Below are positions 1-8,560 of a DNA stretch of 64,000 nt, in pieces. The stretch is from Planctomycetaceae bacterium (GTDB taxonomy: Bacteria; Planctomycetota; Phycisphaerae; Sedimentisphaerales; UBA12454): contig JAJFVK010000013.1 in NCBI GenBank assembly GCA_021371795.1, positions 186,001-250,000 of the forward strand. The letters run 5' to 3'. Below the pieces are notes generated by a model. The model was given only the letters and a program-made list of their open reading frames with translations. It ran no database searches and was not told the origin of the DNA. The position numbers were made by a program, and so were the translations under genes. Within the stretch, counting starts at the first letter, position 1. Each line of letters starts with the position of its first letter.

Positions 1-212
1 CCCGGCAAATTAAGGTCGAGTATCGCCATATCCGGCTTCTGCGATTCGATTATTTCAAGTCCACGCTCTGCGCTTTCTGCGTCAATGACTGTAAAAGCAA
101 CTTCCGTTTTCATCTCCGGCAGATTAACGACGTAATCGTTTAAAACTCTCGCTACACCGGAACGCATTCCGGGTTCGTCATCAACTACAAGGACTTTGAA
201 TAATTCAGCCAC
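1..212 (-). CDS. Response regulator, receiver domain (partial, runs off left edge)
   Basis: The visible 70 codons encode the start of a CheY-like receiver domain: a beta-1 strand ending in the acidic pocket VVDDE and, near the edge, the phospho-acceptor strand AILDLNLPG. Translation starts at GTG (212-210), with AGGA about 8 bases upstream, directly after the stop of the preceding receiver gene (TAG at 217-215), so the two are translationally coupled. The output domain lies outside the window, so it cannot be said whether this is a DNA-binding regulator. It is probably the terminal partner of the histidine kinase at 634-2646. Confidence 0.85.
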   Translation of the reverse strand, partial: MAELFKVLVVDDEPGMRSGVARVLNDYVVNLPEMKTEVAFTVIDAESAERGLEIIESQKPDMAILDLNLP

Positions 213-214
213 AG

Positions 215-601
215 CTAATTTCCTAAAAGCCTGTTAAGCTCCTTTTTAAGCTGCTCAAATCTTATGGGCTTTGCCAAGAAAGCATCCGCACGAATCCACG
301 ACTTTTCTTCTTTCGTACCGGCGTCGAACTGGAAGCCCGTTTCGTTCGTAACAGCCGTTACCATTATAACCGGAAGATTATTATATTGTTTCTTTATGTG
401 ATAGCAAAGCGCAAATCCTGCGTCTGTTTCTTCCATCATCAGGTCAACTATCGCCAAATCCGGCTTGTTTTTCTGGAGATATTCTTCCGCTTCGGCCCTG
501 CTGAACGCCTTGTCGATTGAATAATCCGACTGTTTGAGCATAATTTCCAGTTGTTCGATAAAGTCTGTGTCATCATCAACGATTAAAATTTTCTTACTCA
601 T
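215..601 (-). CDS. Stand-alone CheY-like response regulator
   Basis: 128 residues forming a single receiver domain with no output domain. Acidic pocket D10/D11, phospho-acceptor D53 (in AIVDLMM), switch Thr82 and conserved Lys111 (AKP) are all present. There is an extended loop between beta-4 and beta-5 (about residues 86-106, containing TGFQFDAGT and a Trp). The gene sits 32 bases after the hydrogenase-like histidine kinase and immediately before a second receiver gene, so it is likely a phosphorelay intermediate or the direct partner of that kinase. Weak SD GGAAG upstream. The function as a relay protein is inferred from context. Confidence 0.9.
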   Translation of the reverse strand: MSKKILIVDDDTDFIEQLEIMLKQSDYSIDKAFSRAEAEEYLQKNKPDLAIVDLMMEETDAGFALCYHIKKQYNNLPVIMVTAVTNETGFQFDAGTKEEKSWIRADAFLAKPIRFEQLKKELNRLLGN

Positions 602-633
602 TTTTTTACTTCCAAATTTTAAATGTTAAATTA

Positions 634-2646
634 TTACTGGTATCCGATAATATGTTTTCTCGGGAACGATACTGTAAATGTTGAACCGGTTGGCCCTTTG
701 CTCAAATCGACGTTCGACTCGACCTGTATATCGCCCCTGTGCATTTTGATAATTCCGTAAGCTACCGCAAGTCCAAGACCTGTTCCTTCGCCGATTTGCT
801 TTGTTGTGAAAAACGGGTCGAAAATTTTCGATACATTTTCTTTTGCAATTCCGGTGCCGTTATCAACGACTTTAACATTCATTCTTTTATCGTCGCCGCC
901 GATTACTATTTTTATCAAACCGCTTTTATCCACCGCGGCAATAGCGTTAGAGACAAGATTGCTGAACACCTGGCTCATCTGGTCGCCGTCAACTTCGGCA
1001 ATCGTATCTTTCGTTTGAGTTTCAACTTTTATTTCAACGCCTTTTCCGTTCGGAATGGCCTGTATCGCTTTGTCGACTATATCGCAGATATTCGTAGGCT
1101 GCAAAATCGCCTTGTTCTTTCTGGCGAAATTCAACAGACCGCCGACAATCTTCTTGCACCTGTCGGCCTGCTCGGCAATGAGCTTTAAATCATCCTTCAG
1201 TGCCGGGTCTTTTTCATACTTCTCAAGAAGCAGATTAGCGTACATCAGAACAACACCCAGCGGGTTATTAATCTCGTGCGCAACACCCGCCGCAAGCTGG
1301 CCCATACTCGCCAGTTTTTCAGATTGCATCAGCGCTTCCTGCGTACTTGCAAGCTGCGTATTGGACTGTGCCAAATCATCGACAGTCTTATGAAGCTGCT
1401 CAATGGAATAAGGCAGACACATTTCGCTCTCTGCCAAACCCTTCCAAATCGCAATCGCGTGCTGTCGGCACGTCGGATAACCACAGGCTCCGCAGTTAAG
1501 TTCATCAGCAGGAGTATTTTTGCCCATTCGTTTCAGAATCTGCTCGATTTCTTCTTCCTGCGTTATTTGTATTCGCTGGTCGTAAACCGCGAATTTACGT
1601 AAAAGGTCAAGGCCGTTAAATTGTTCAAGATATTTGTCCCATTTTTTCTGGTCAAACTTTTTCATTTTCCCCTGAACATATTTGCTGACAGACGCTTTTC
1701 TGCTGAACAATGGTTTGGTATTTGAAACGCCCGGCCCCATAATGCAGCCGTTGCAGGCCAGCGATTCGAGCAGTTGAACATTCAGTCCGGTTTCGTCGAA
1801 TTCACGGAAAACTTCAACAAAACTGTTGCCGCTTTCGACAGTTCCAACGTTTCCCTTAATAAGGTCTTCCCTTATGTCTGCGGTTTGAAACAATCCGCCG
1901 CTTATTGGGAATATCGCACCGATACCGGCAAACGGCTCATCAAAGCTGCTGTCCTGTGAATTTTCAGGCGTGATGTTCTGTTCTGCGAGCATTTCACGCA
2001 GTTCGATGAATGTCAGCCCAGCCGCAACTTCGCTAACCATATTTACGCTTGCAATTTCGCCTTTTTTAGCAATGCACGGCCCAACAAAGACAATTTTCAA
2101 ATCATCGCCATGCATTTTGCGAAGCACTTTGGCCGTAGCGACCATCGGCGAAACAATTGGCGCAAGATGTTCGACGAGATTGGGATGGTATCGTTCGACA
2201 TAAGCGATTATAGCCGGACAGCTTGTCGCTATATAATTTGAATCCGGATTTTCCTCAAGTAATTTTCGATACTTGTGGGCAACCAAATCTGCGCCGAATC
2301 CGACTTCGTTTACATAGTTGAATCCGAGCTTGCGAATCATACCGACCAGCTTCTGCCAGTCGATACTGTCGAATTCCGCAGGAAAACTCGGCGCAAGAAT
2401 CGCCGCTGTTTGGCATCCGGACTTTAATATATTATAGACCTTTGGTTTACTGTCGATAACCTGCTTTGCCTTCTGACTGCATACACGAACACAGTTTCCG
2501 CAGCCGATACACCTTTCGGAGATAACTTCAGCGCGTCCGTTGGCAATCCTGATTGCCTTGGCCGGACATTCGCGAACGCAAGTATAACAAATCCTGCATC
2601 GTTCGCCGAGCGTCGTTATCAAAGGTATATTACTGCTGTCTCGCAT
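634..2646 (-). CDS. [FeFe]-hydrogenase-like sensor fused to histidine kinase (HsfB-like)
   Basis: 670 residues. Domains in order: two [4Fe-4S] ferredoxin motifs (Cys 17-27 and 46-56), an iron-hydrogenase large-subunit-like domain (about 70-350), a Fes4-type [4Fe-4S] motif (C385, C388, C393, C410), a short coiled coil, HisKA with phospho-acceptor His457 (in AHEINNP) and a HATPase domain with DNGTG (595-599) and GEGTGLGL (619-626). The H-cluster motifs are divergent from catalytic enzymes: TSCPAI (141-146), GPCIAKK (189-195) and ACNGC (297-301). Histidine-kinase-linked hydrogenase-like proteins are known as putative H2 or redox sensors. It lies downstream of the hydABC genes in the same operon and upstream of two receivers, so it probably senses hydrogenase activity or redox state. 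Whether it binds an H-cluster is open. Confidence 0.9.
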   Translation of the reverse strand: MRDSSNIPLITTLGERCRICYTCVRECPAKAIRIANGRAEVISERCIGCGNCVRVCSQKAKQVIDSKPKVYNILKSGCQTAAILAPSFPAEFDSIDWQKLVGMIRKLGFNYVNEVGFGADLVAHKYRKLLEENPDSNYIATSCPAIIAYVERYHPNLVEHLAPIVSPMVATAKVLRKMHGDDLKIVFVGPCIAKKGEIASVNMVSEVAAGLTFIELREMLAEQNITPENSQDSSFDEPFAGIGAIFPISGGLFQTADIREDLIKGNVGTVESGNSFVEVFREFDETGLNVQLLESLACNGCIMGPGVSNTKPLFSRKASVSKYVQGKMKKFDQKKWDKYLEQFNGLDLLRKFAVYDQRIQITQEEEIEQILKRMGKNTPADELNCGACGYPTCRQHAIAIWKGLAESEMCLPYSIEQLHKTVDDLAQSNTQLASTQEALMQSEKLASMGQLAAGVAHEINNPLGVVLMYANLLLEKYEKDPALKDDLKLIAEQADRCKKIVGGLLNFARKNKAILQPTNICDIVDKAIQAIPNGKGVEIKVETQTKDTIAEVDGDQMSQVFSNLVSNAIAAVDKSGLIKIVIGGDDKRMNVKVVDNGTGIAKENVSKIFDPFFTTKQIGEGTGLGLAVAYGIIKMHRGDIQVESNVDLSKGPTGSTFTVSFPRKHIIGYQ

Positions 2647-2673
2647 ATTATTCCATATCCTATGTTCTGTGTT

Positions 2674-4395
2674 CTATTTAATTACCTGCCGTTTAGCATA
2701 ATGCGTATGCAACAGGTGATGACTCTTTTCGCCCAGCGGTTTGCCGAGGAATTCGTCATACAGTCTTGCAACCGCTTTATTGCTATGCGAAGTCCTGATA
2801 GAATCATTGGCGTCGATACTGTAAAGCGCCTTCATTCTTGCCCGCACTGCCTTGAGGTCGCCGTTCAAAGGCTGACCGCCGCCGGCGATACATCCGCCCG
2901 GACAGGTCATAACTTCGATGAAGTGCAAATCGTTTCTGCCGGCTTTTATTTCTTCCAGCAGTTTCGATGCGTTGCCTAATCCGCTCACAACCGCAACGCC
3001 GACTTCAAGACCTTCGATATTCAGCTTGGCAGTCTTTACACCGTTAAGACCGCGAAGATCTTTAACTTCGAGTTCTGCCAGTTCTTTGCCGGTAATCATA
3101 TAATATGCTGTTCTGATAGCAGCTTCCATAACGCCGCCGCTGACGCCGAACAGTTTGCCCGCCGAGCTTCTCATACCAAAAGGCGTATCCGCTGCATCCG
3201 GTCCGAGTTTCTTGATATCGATTCCAAAATAACGGATTAATTCCGCAAGCTCACGAGTCGTAAGAACCGCGTCAACATCCTGAATGCCGTTCTGGCCCAT
3301 ATCGGGTCTTTCGCATTCGAATTTCTTCGCTACGCATGGCATTATCGAAACGCTGTAAATTTTAGCGGGGTCAATATTTTCCTTTTGAGCAAAGAAGCTT
3401 TTGATAATTGCACCGAGCATCTGCTGCGGGCTTTTGCAGGTAGAAAGATTCGGAATAAATTCCGGATAGTTCTGTTCTACGTATTTAATCCAGCCCGGCG
3501 AACAGCTTGTCATCATCGGCAGTACTCCGCCGTTTTTAACTCTGTACACCAGTTCGGATGCTTCTTCCATAATCGTCAAATCCGCCGAGAAGCTCGTTTC
3601 GAAAACTCTCTTGAATCCGAACATTCTCAAAGCCGTTGTCATAATTCCGCAAACATCTGTACCTGCCGGTATGCCAAACTCTTCGGCCAAACTTACCGAA
3701 ACAGCCGGTGCATGCTGAACAACGACATATTTATCCGGGTCTTTAAGAGCCGCGATAACATCATTAACGCTGCTGTTTTCACGCAGAGCGCCGGTCGGGC
3801 AGACCATAATGCACTGTCCGCATTTGATACAGCTTGAAACGTTCATTCCCTGCTCGAATGCCGTGCCGACTATTGCTTTGCTGCCGCGGTTGACGAAATC
3901 GATTGCCGATACGTTCTGAATTTCTTCGCAGACTCGAACGCACCTTCCGCAAAGCACGCATTTATTGGGGTCGCGGATAATCGACGGGCTTGAAGTGTCA
4001 ATATTGTATGCGTTTCTTGCGCCTCTGTAAACACGTTCGCGAACGCCGAGTTGTGCCGCGAGGGTTTGCAGACCGCAGTTATTATTCCTGACGCAATAAA
4101 GACAATCATCCGGGTGATTCGCCAGCAGAAGCTCTACAATTGTTTTTCTGGCTTCCATAACTCTTGGCGAATGCGTCCAGATAATCATTCCGTCATTGAC
4201 CGGAAAAGCACAGCTTGGAACAAGTCCGTTCATACCGGCTATTTCAACAACGCACAACCTGCACGCGCCTGTCGGAGTCAGGCCGTCGATATGACAAAGA
4301 GTTGGTATATCGATGCCTTCTCGCCGTAAAACTTCAAGCAGCATTTGGTCTTTATCAGCTTTTATTTTCTTACCATTTACTTCTATCGTTACCAT
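2674..4395 (-). CDS. hydA: [FeFe] hydrogenase catalytic subunit (bifurcating type, HydA/HndD)
   Basis: 573 residues with the full M3-type cofactor chain: N-terminal [2Fe-2S] ferredoxin (C34, C45, C48, C62), His-Cys3 cluster (H94, C98, C101, C107), two [4Fe-4S] clusters (C146-C156, C189-C199) and the H-cluster domain with TSCSPGW (296-302), MPCVAKKFE (352-360) and EVMTCPGGC (494-502). The small-subunit-like tail with HHLLHTHY is present. In trimeric enzymes of this family H2 is made from reduced ferredoxin and NADH together, or oxidised in reverse. Preceded by hydC and hydB in the same operon; the maturases HydEFG are not in this window. Confidence 0.95.
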   Translation of the reverse strand: MVTIEVNGKKIKADKDQMLLEVLRREGIDIPTLCHIDGLTPTGACRLCVVEIAGMNGLVPSCAFPVNDGMIIWTHSPRVMEARKTIVELLLANHPDDCLYCVRNNNCGLQTLAAQLGVRERVYRGARNAYNIDTSSPSIIRDPNKCVLCGRCVRVCEEIQNVSAIDFVNRGSKAIVGTAFEQGMNVSSCIKCGQCIMVCPTGALRENSSVNDVIAALKDPDKYVVVQHAPAVSVSLAEEFGIPAGTDVCGIMTTALRMFGFKRVFETSFSADLTIMEEASELVYRVKNGGVLPMMTSCSPGWIKYVEQNYPEFIPNLSTCKSPQQMLGAIIKSFFAQKENIDPAKIYSVSIMPCVAKKFECERPDMGQNGIQDVDAVLTTRELAELIRYFGIDIKKLGPDAADTPFGMRSSAGKLFGVSGGVMEAAIRTAYYMITGKELAELEVKDLRGLNGVKTAKLNIEGLEVGVAVVSGLGNASKLLEEIKAGRNDLHFIEVMTCPGGCIAGGGQPLNGDLKAVRARMKALYSIDANDSIRTSHSNKAVARLYDEFLGKPLGEKSHHLLHTHYAKRQVIK

Positions 4396-4449
4396 ATTTA
4401 TCTCTTTAAAATTCTATCCCGAAGGGATTCCAAAATTTTTATTTTTGAT

Positions 4450-6324
4450 TTACGATACTTCAACTGCCTTGAACGGACAAACCTCAACGCAATTGCCGCA
4501 GCCTATACACTTATCTTCGATAATGTAATGCGGAGCTTTCTTTGCGCCCTTAATTGCCCCAACCGGACACTTGGTCGCGCACAAAGTACAGCCTTTGCAT
4601 TTCTTTTCGTTAATTTTGTAATTCAGCAGTTCCTTGCAAACGCCTGCCGGACACTTGCGGTCATAAATATGAGCTTCGTACTCTTCAGGAAACCATCGCA
4701 GCGTGCTCAACACAGGATTCGGAGCCGTCTGGCCTAATCCGCAAAGACTTGTATCCTTGATTACCTGTGCCAGTTTGCGAAGCGACATAACGCCTTTGAA
4801 TCTTTGCAGCGTTTGCGAAGTCGTCTTGTTGTGATAGTTTGAGCAGATGCCGTTGAGAATCTCGAGCATTCTTCGCGTACCTTCTCTGCACGGAATACAT
4901 TTGCCGCAGCTTTCTTTCTGAATGAAATCCATAAAGAACCTTGCAAGGTCAACCATACAGGTTCCTTCATCCATTACAACCATACCGCCAGAACCCATCA
5001 TTGCTCCGACAGTTTTCAGTGATTCATAATCGATTTGGATATCCAGATGCTGCTGCGGAATACAGCCGCCCGAAGGCCCGCCGATTTGCACGCCCTTGAA
5101 CTTCTTGTCTTTTTCAATACCGCCGCCGATATCAAACACAATTTGTCGTATCGTCGTACCCATCACAACTTCGATAAGGCCGGTGTTCTTAACTCTGCCG
5201 CTCAACGCGAAAACTTTCGTGCCTTTGCTGGTCTTTGTTCCGACCGACGCGAATTTTTCCCATCCGATATTGATAACATCCGGCAGATTCGCCAGCGTTT
5301 CAACGTTATTGATGATTGTCGGCTTATCGAACAGACCCCGAACGGCAGGATACGGCGGCCTTGGTTTTGGCATCCCGCGTCTGCCTTCGATACTGTTCAT
5401 AAGAGCCGTTTCTTCGCCGCAGACAAATGCGCCCGCGCCTTTTTTAATCTTTATCTCAAGCTCAAATCCGCTGTTGAGAATATTTTTGCCGAGAATCCCG
5501 TACTTCTTGGCCTGTTCCATCGCCTGGATAACTCGTTTGATTGCCAGCGGATATTCCGCTCTGATATAAACGTAAGCCTTGCTCGCGCCGATACCGTAAG
5601 CTGCGATTGCCATACCTTCGATAAGTCTGTGCGGGTCGCCTTCGATTACCGCCCTGTCCATAAACGCGCCAGGGTCGCCTTCGTCGGCGTTGCAGATAAG
5701 ATATTTCTGGTCTGCCGAGTTTGCGCGTGCGAATTTCCATTTCTTGCCGGTAACGAAACCGCCGCCGCCGCGTCCCCTTAATCCGCTTTTCTCGACTGTG
5801 TCGCAAACTTCGTCAGGCGTCATACCGTTAATCATTTTCGCCAACGCCTTATAACCGCCCGCAGCGACGTATTCTTCGATACTATCGGGGTTGATAATTC
5901 CGCAGTTGGCAAGCACTAATCTTTTTTGATGTTTGAAAAACGAATATTCGTTCATATTCAAAACTGAATCCCATTTTTCAAGTCCTTCTTCAGGATACTG
6001 ATAAATCGGTTTTACTTCGCCGATTTTGCCTGCCAGCACATCGTCCAATATCCCCGCGACTTTATCTTCCGTAACTTTCGAGAAAGATACTCTGCACTTG
6101 CTGCCGGTCTTGACTTCCATAATTGGTTCAGCCGTGCACATACCGATACATCCGACCTCGACGAGTTCTGCGTTCAGTCCTTTATCACGGATATAATTGG
6201 TTATAGCTGTTACCGTTTTGCCTGCGCCTGCCCCCAGTCCGCAGGTTCCCGTTCCGACATAAATATATGTTTTACCGGCCTGTTTTGGTTTTACCGGAAT
6301 TCCGAAATCACTTGCTTTGTCCAT
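4450..6324 (-). CDS. hydB: NADH/flavin subunit of hydrogenase (NuoF-like, HydB/HndC)
   Basis: 624 residues from ATG at 6324. N-terminal thioredoxin-like [2Fe-2S] domain (TCGLGAG plus GCIGMC; only three of the usual four cysteines are obvious), then the NuoF core with the glycine-rich NADH site (GLRGRGGGGF), FMN-binding NADEGDPGAF, the [4Fe-4S] motif ESCGKCIPCREG, and two C-terminal ferredoxin motifs ([22 protein letters not shown]). It passes electrons between NAD(H), FMN and the hydrogenase subunit. A GTG at 6342 would extend it by six residues, but AAAAGG lies about 10 bases before the ATG, which is preferred. It overlaps hydC by 17 bases, indicating coupling. Confidence 0.94.
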   Translation of the reverse strand: MDKASDFGIPVKPKQAGKTYIYVGTGTCGLGAGAGKTVTAITNYIRDKGLNAELVEVGCIGMCTAEPIMEVKTGSKCRVSFSKVTEDKVAGILDDVLAGKIGEVKPIYQYPEEGLEKWDSVLNMNEYSFFKHQKRLVLANCGIINPDSIEEYVAAGGYKALAKMINGMTPDEVCDTVEKSGLRGRGGGGFVTGKKWKFARANSADQKYLICNADEGDPGAFMDRAVIEGDPHRLIEGMAIAAYGIGASKAYVYIRAEYPLAIKRVIQAMEQAKKYGILGKNILNSGFELEIKIKKGAGAFVCGEETALMNSIEGRRGMPKPRPPYPAVRGLFDKPTIINNVETLANLPDVINIGWEKFASVGTKTSKGTKVFALSGRVKNTGLIEVVMGTTIRQIVFDIGGGIEKDKKFKGVQIGGPSGGCIPQQHLDIQIDYESLKTVGAMMGSGGMVVMDEGTCMVDLARFFMDFIQKESCGKCIPCREGTRRMLEILNGICSNYHNKTTSQTLQRFKGVMSLRKLAQVIKDTSLCGLGQTAPNPVLSTLRWFPEEYEAHIYDRKCPAGVCKELLNYKINEKKCKGCTLCATKCPVGAIKGAKKAPHYIIEDKCIGCGNCVEVCPFKAVEVS

Positions 6325-6787
6325 CTTGAACTGCCTTTTCACGATATGAATTAAGAATTTTTTTTACAGCTTCCGGCGTTACAGATGCGTGGAATTCGCC
6401 GTTGACTGCGACAACAGGCGCAAGTCCGCACGCTCCAATGCACGCCACGACCTCCAGACTGAACAACCCGTCTTTGGTTGTCTGTCCGGGTTCGATTTTG
6501 AGTTCATTTTTAACCGCTTCCAAAACCTTAAGCGAACCTTTTACGTGGCAGGCTGTCCCTCTGCACAACTGGATTTTGAATACGCCCGGTTTAACGAACC
6601 TGAATTGGTTATAAAATGTTGCTACGCCGTACACCTTTGCGCTTGGCAGTTTCAAATGTTCGCCTATCTGACAAATTGCGCCGCGGGAAAGGTATCCTTC
6701 AATATCCTGAACTTCCTGCAAAATCGCGATAAGACTTTCGCGCTTGGCATTCGGATATTTCTCTAAAACTGTTTTAATCTCTGACAA
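6308..6787 (-). CDS. hydC: NuoE-like [2Fe-2S] subunit of hydrogenase (HydC/HndA)
   Basis: 159 residues. N-terminal helical bundle followed by a thioredoxin-like [2Fe-2S] domain with the four ligands in CRGTAC and CIGAC. This is the small diaphorase subunit of trimeric electron-bifurcating hydrogenases. A strong SD (GGAGG, 8 bases before the ATG) precedes it. It starts 53 bases after rex and overlaps the start of hydB, so rex, hydC, hydB and hydA are best read as one transcript. No HndB-like gene separates the subunits, which favours the HydABC three-subunit layout over HndABCD. Confidence 0.94.
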   Translation of the reverse strand: MSEIKTVLEKYPNAKRESLIAILQEVQDIEGYLSRGAICQIGEHLKLPSAKVYGVATFYNQFRFVKPGVFKIQLCRGTACHVKGSLKVLEAVKNELKIEPGQTTKDGLFSLEVVACIGACGLAPVVAVNGEFHASVTPEAVKKILNSYREKAVQDGQSK

Positions 6788-6840
6788 ATTGAACCTCCGG
6801 ATACGAATACTATTTGTACTTATGATAAATATTTACATTA

Positions 6841-7476
6841 CTATGCTGGCGATTTCACAGGTATTATGTTCCTTGTGAAAAACGCCGCCTTTTCGAGATA
6901 CATTGTTAAATCTACATTTTCCACAAACACACCCTGCCGCAGCTTCAGCGGAACAGGTGCGAAATTTACAATTCCTTTAATACCCGCTTCAAGAAGAATC
7001 TGCGCCACTGCCTGCGCCTGTTCTGCCGGAACGGATATAATACCAAGACTAATCCCTTCGCTTTGGATAATCTCATTAGCTCTGTCAATTGAATAGCACC
7101 GACAGCCGTGAATCACTTTATTCTGAAGTGCAGGGTCCTTATCAAATGCCGCCTTTATAACGACATTATTGTGACGTGCGTGAAAAAACGCCAATACCGC
7201 CCTGCCCAGATTTCCAACCCCCACAATGCAGAAATTATCCGCTTCGCCGCCGGTCAGAAAGTCTTCAATATGCCCCATTAACTCTTTGAGGTCATAACCG
7301 GCATTAGCCCGCCCATTGGTGCCTATAAACATAAAATCATGTCTAATCTGCGAGCTTTTAACACCGGCCAATTTCGCTATTTCGTGCGAAAACGCCTGTT
7401 TTTTGCCGCTATTTAGCAAATTACCGACTATGCGTCGGTATAAGCTTATACGTTCTATTGTTTTTTTAGGTGCCAT
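6841..7476 (-). CDS. rex: Redox-sensing transcriptional repressor Rex
   Basis: 211 residues, typical Rex length. N-terminal winged-helix domain (about 1-80, ending in IRHDFMFIG) and a Rossmann domain with the NAD(H) motif GVGNLGRA (about 99-106). Rex represses fermentation and hydrogenase genes when NAD+/NADH is high and releases DNA when NADH binds. As the first gene of the hydrogenase operon, with a Rex-type operator 20 bases upstream of its own start, it probably autoregulates and controls hydABC plus the sensor kinase genes. Confidence 0.95.
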   Translation of the reverse strand: MAPKKTIERISLYRRIVGNLLNSGKKQAFSHEIAKLAGVKSSQIRHDFMFIGTNGRANAGYDLKELMGHIEDFLTGGEADNFCIVGVGNLGRAVLAFFHARHNNVVIKAAFDKDPALQNKVIHGCRCYSIDRANEIIQSEGISLGIISVPAEQAQAVAQILLEAGIKGIVNFAPVPLKLRQGVFVENVDLTMYLEKAAFFTRNIIPVKSPA

Positions 7477-7495
7477 ATTCGTTTAATTTTTGACA

Positions 7496-7513
7496 GCGTT
7501 AATCTTTTAACAA
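7496..7513. promoter_or_regulatory. Rex operator
   Basis: Read on the minus strand the site is TTGTTAAAAGATTAACGC, matching the Rex consensus TTGTTAA-N4-TTAACAA in 7 of 7 bases of one half and 5 of 7 in the other. It overlaps the -10 box of the promoter upstream of rex, which is where a repressor would block polymerase. Confidence 0.8.
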
Positions 7514-7540
7514 GTTACAACACATTTACCAAAAAGTCAA
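7512..7540 (-). promoter_or_regulatory. Sigma-70-type promoter of rex-hyd operon
   Basis: On the minus strand a -35 box TTGACT (7540-7535) is followed by a 17-base spacer and a weak -10 box TAACTT (7517-7512). The downstream end of the -10 coincides with the Rex operator. The start codon of rex is 36 bases beyond the -10. Confidence 0.6.
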
Positions 7541-7640
7541 GTTTTTTTTTATTAATTTTTATATCAATTTCCTGCTGAAATATTGCATGCGCGTTGACTC
7601 ATAGTTTTTGTTACTGAAATTTCGTCGTTGCCTCATTAAA

Positions 7641-7880
7641 ATGTTACCAAAAACCAGGAGGTATACGAGGGGCAATAAAATTAGTACACATGCAAAAGAA
7701 GAGTTGATTCAGGTCTTGAAAGTTCAGTATCAAAAATCGGTAAAAATGGAAAAAGTCAGGTACTCAATCAGTTCACAGCTTTTCTTTTAACTACGAGTTG
7801 CACATATTAAAAACGCCCGATAATAATGTGCGAAGAATATTGTACGTTATCAACCAGCATTAGACTGTCTTTTGACTGCT
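7641..7880 (+). pseudogene. Decayed N-terminal fragment of a transposase/integrase
   Basis: The frame from ATG 7641 reads MLPKTRRYTRGNK then a helix AKEELIQVLKVQYQKS, and runs into a stop at 7788. Restoring one base near 7755 continues the family-like text as EKGQVLNQFTAF; in a further frame NYELHILKTPDNN follows. This resembles the start of planctomycete IS/integrase proteins (alkaline start, then EKG-x-[IV]-L-[DN]-x-F and a Tyr/Lys-rich helix). The rest of the gene, including any DDE domain, is missing, and no terminal repeats were found. Family assignment is from memory of the motif pattern only. Confidence 0.45.
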
Positions 7881-7996
7881 CATATAAAAAAACTGGACGT
7901 TTTCTGGACGCTGGGAGATGTTTTTATGATATATATTGAGATTTAAGAAATGAGATTAAAGACAATAAGCGATTATTTATAAATGACTTATATTAT

Positions 7997-8068
7997 TGGG
8001 CCTGCAAGGATTCGAACCTTGGACCAATGGATTATGAGTCCACTGCTCTACCGCTGAGCTACAAGCCC
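7997..8068 (-). tRNA. tRNA with CAT anticodon (tRNA-Ile2 or tRNA-Met)
   Basis: A 72-base cloverleaf on the minus strand: acceptor stem GGGCTTG/CAGGCCC with A73, D-arm AGCTCAGCGGTAGAGC, anticodon arm GTGGA-CTCATAA-TCCAT with anticodon CAT, variable loop and T-arm with GGTTCGAATCC. CCA is not encoded. The anticodon arm and variable region resemble E. coli ileX (AGAGCAG..ACTCATAATC..TTGGTC) more than elongator metT, which favours the lysidine-modified isoleucine tRNA, but Met cannot be excluded by eye. Confidence 0.9.
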
Positions 8069-8113
8069 TAAAGAGTTGTGCGAGTTTACAATCTGACGGA
8101 CATTTTTGCAAGA

Positions 8114-8548
8114 CTAAAGATTATAAAGCTGACTGTCATTCAGAACCTCAAAACCGGCTTTTGCAACAACCTCATCGGCATTACTCTGCGCATAGTTCTC
8201 AATTTCCAAGACACAAATACCCATCTGGCTCGGCTGCAAAACAAAACCATGAGCGTCAATTATATTAATATTGCTCTTTGAAAGCGCACTTAGCAATTTA
8301 TGCAAATTGCCCGGCTTGTCTGGCACAGAAACCGCCAATACATCTTTTAACGCACAGGCACACCCCAAATCTGCCAAAGACAAATACGCCTCCTGCGGCT
8401 TGTCAACAATCAATTTCATCAGGCCGTAATCTGTTCGGTCCTGAATAGCGAAAGCTTTTATATCAATGCCCGCTTTCTGAAGGTTTTCAGTTATCACTTC
8501 AAGCCTGCCCGGCCTGTTCTCTACAAAAATATGAAGTTGTTTTGCCAT
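8114..8548 (-). CDS. Tandem ACT-domain protein
   Basis: 144 residues made of two ACT domains (about 1-70 and 71-144), each starting with the beta strand and the ENRPGRL / PDKPGNL turn typical of amino-acid-binding ACT modules. No catalytic domain. Strong SD (AAAGGAG). Proteins like this commonly sit beside phenylacetate-CoA-ligase-like genes in anaerobes and are thought to sense an amino acid, but the ligand is unknown. It follows the ligase gene at 8561 by 12 bases and is the last gene before the tRNA. Confidence 0.88.
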   Translation of the reverse strand: MAKQLHIFVENRPGRLEVITENLQKAGIDIKAFAIQDRTDYGLMKLIVDKPQEAYLSLADLGCACALKDVLAVSVPDKPGNLHKLLSALSKSNINIIDAHGFVLQPSQMGICVLEIENYAQSNADEVVAKAGFEVLNDSQLYNL

Positions 8549-8560
8549 ATTGGTACTCCT

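Noticed and set aside
5035-5781. Long open frame antisense to hydB (and similar ones antisense to hydA and the sensor kinase)
   Set aside because: Protein text is low complexity and not gene-like; the sense frame has full motifs, so this is a shadow of codon bias.
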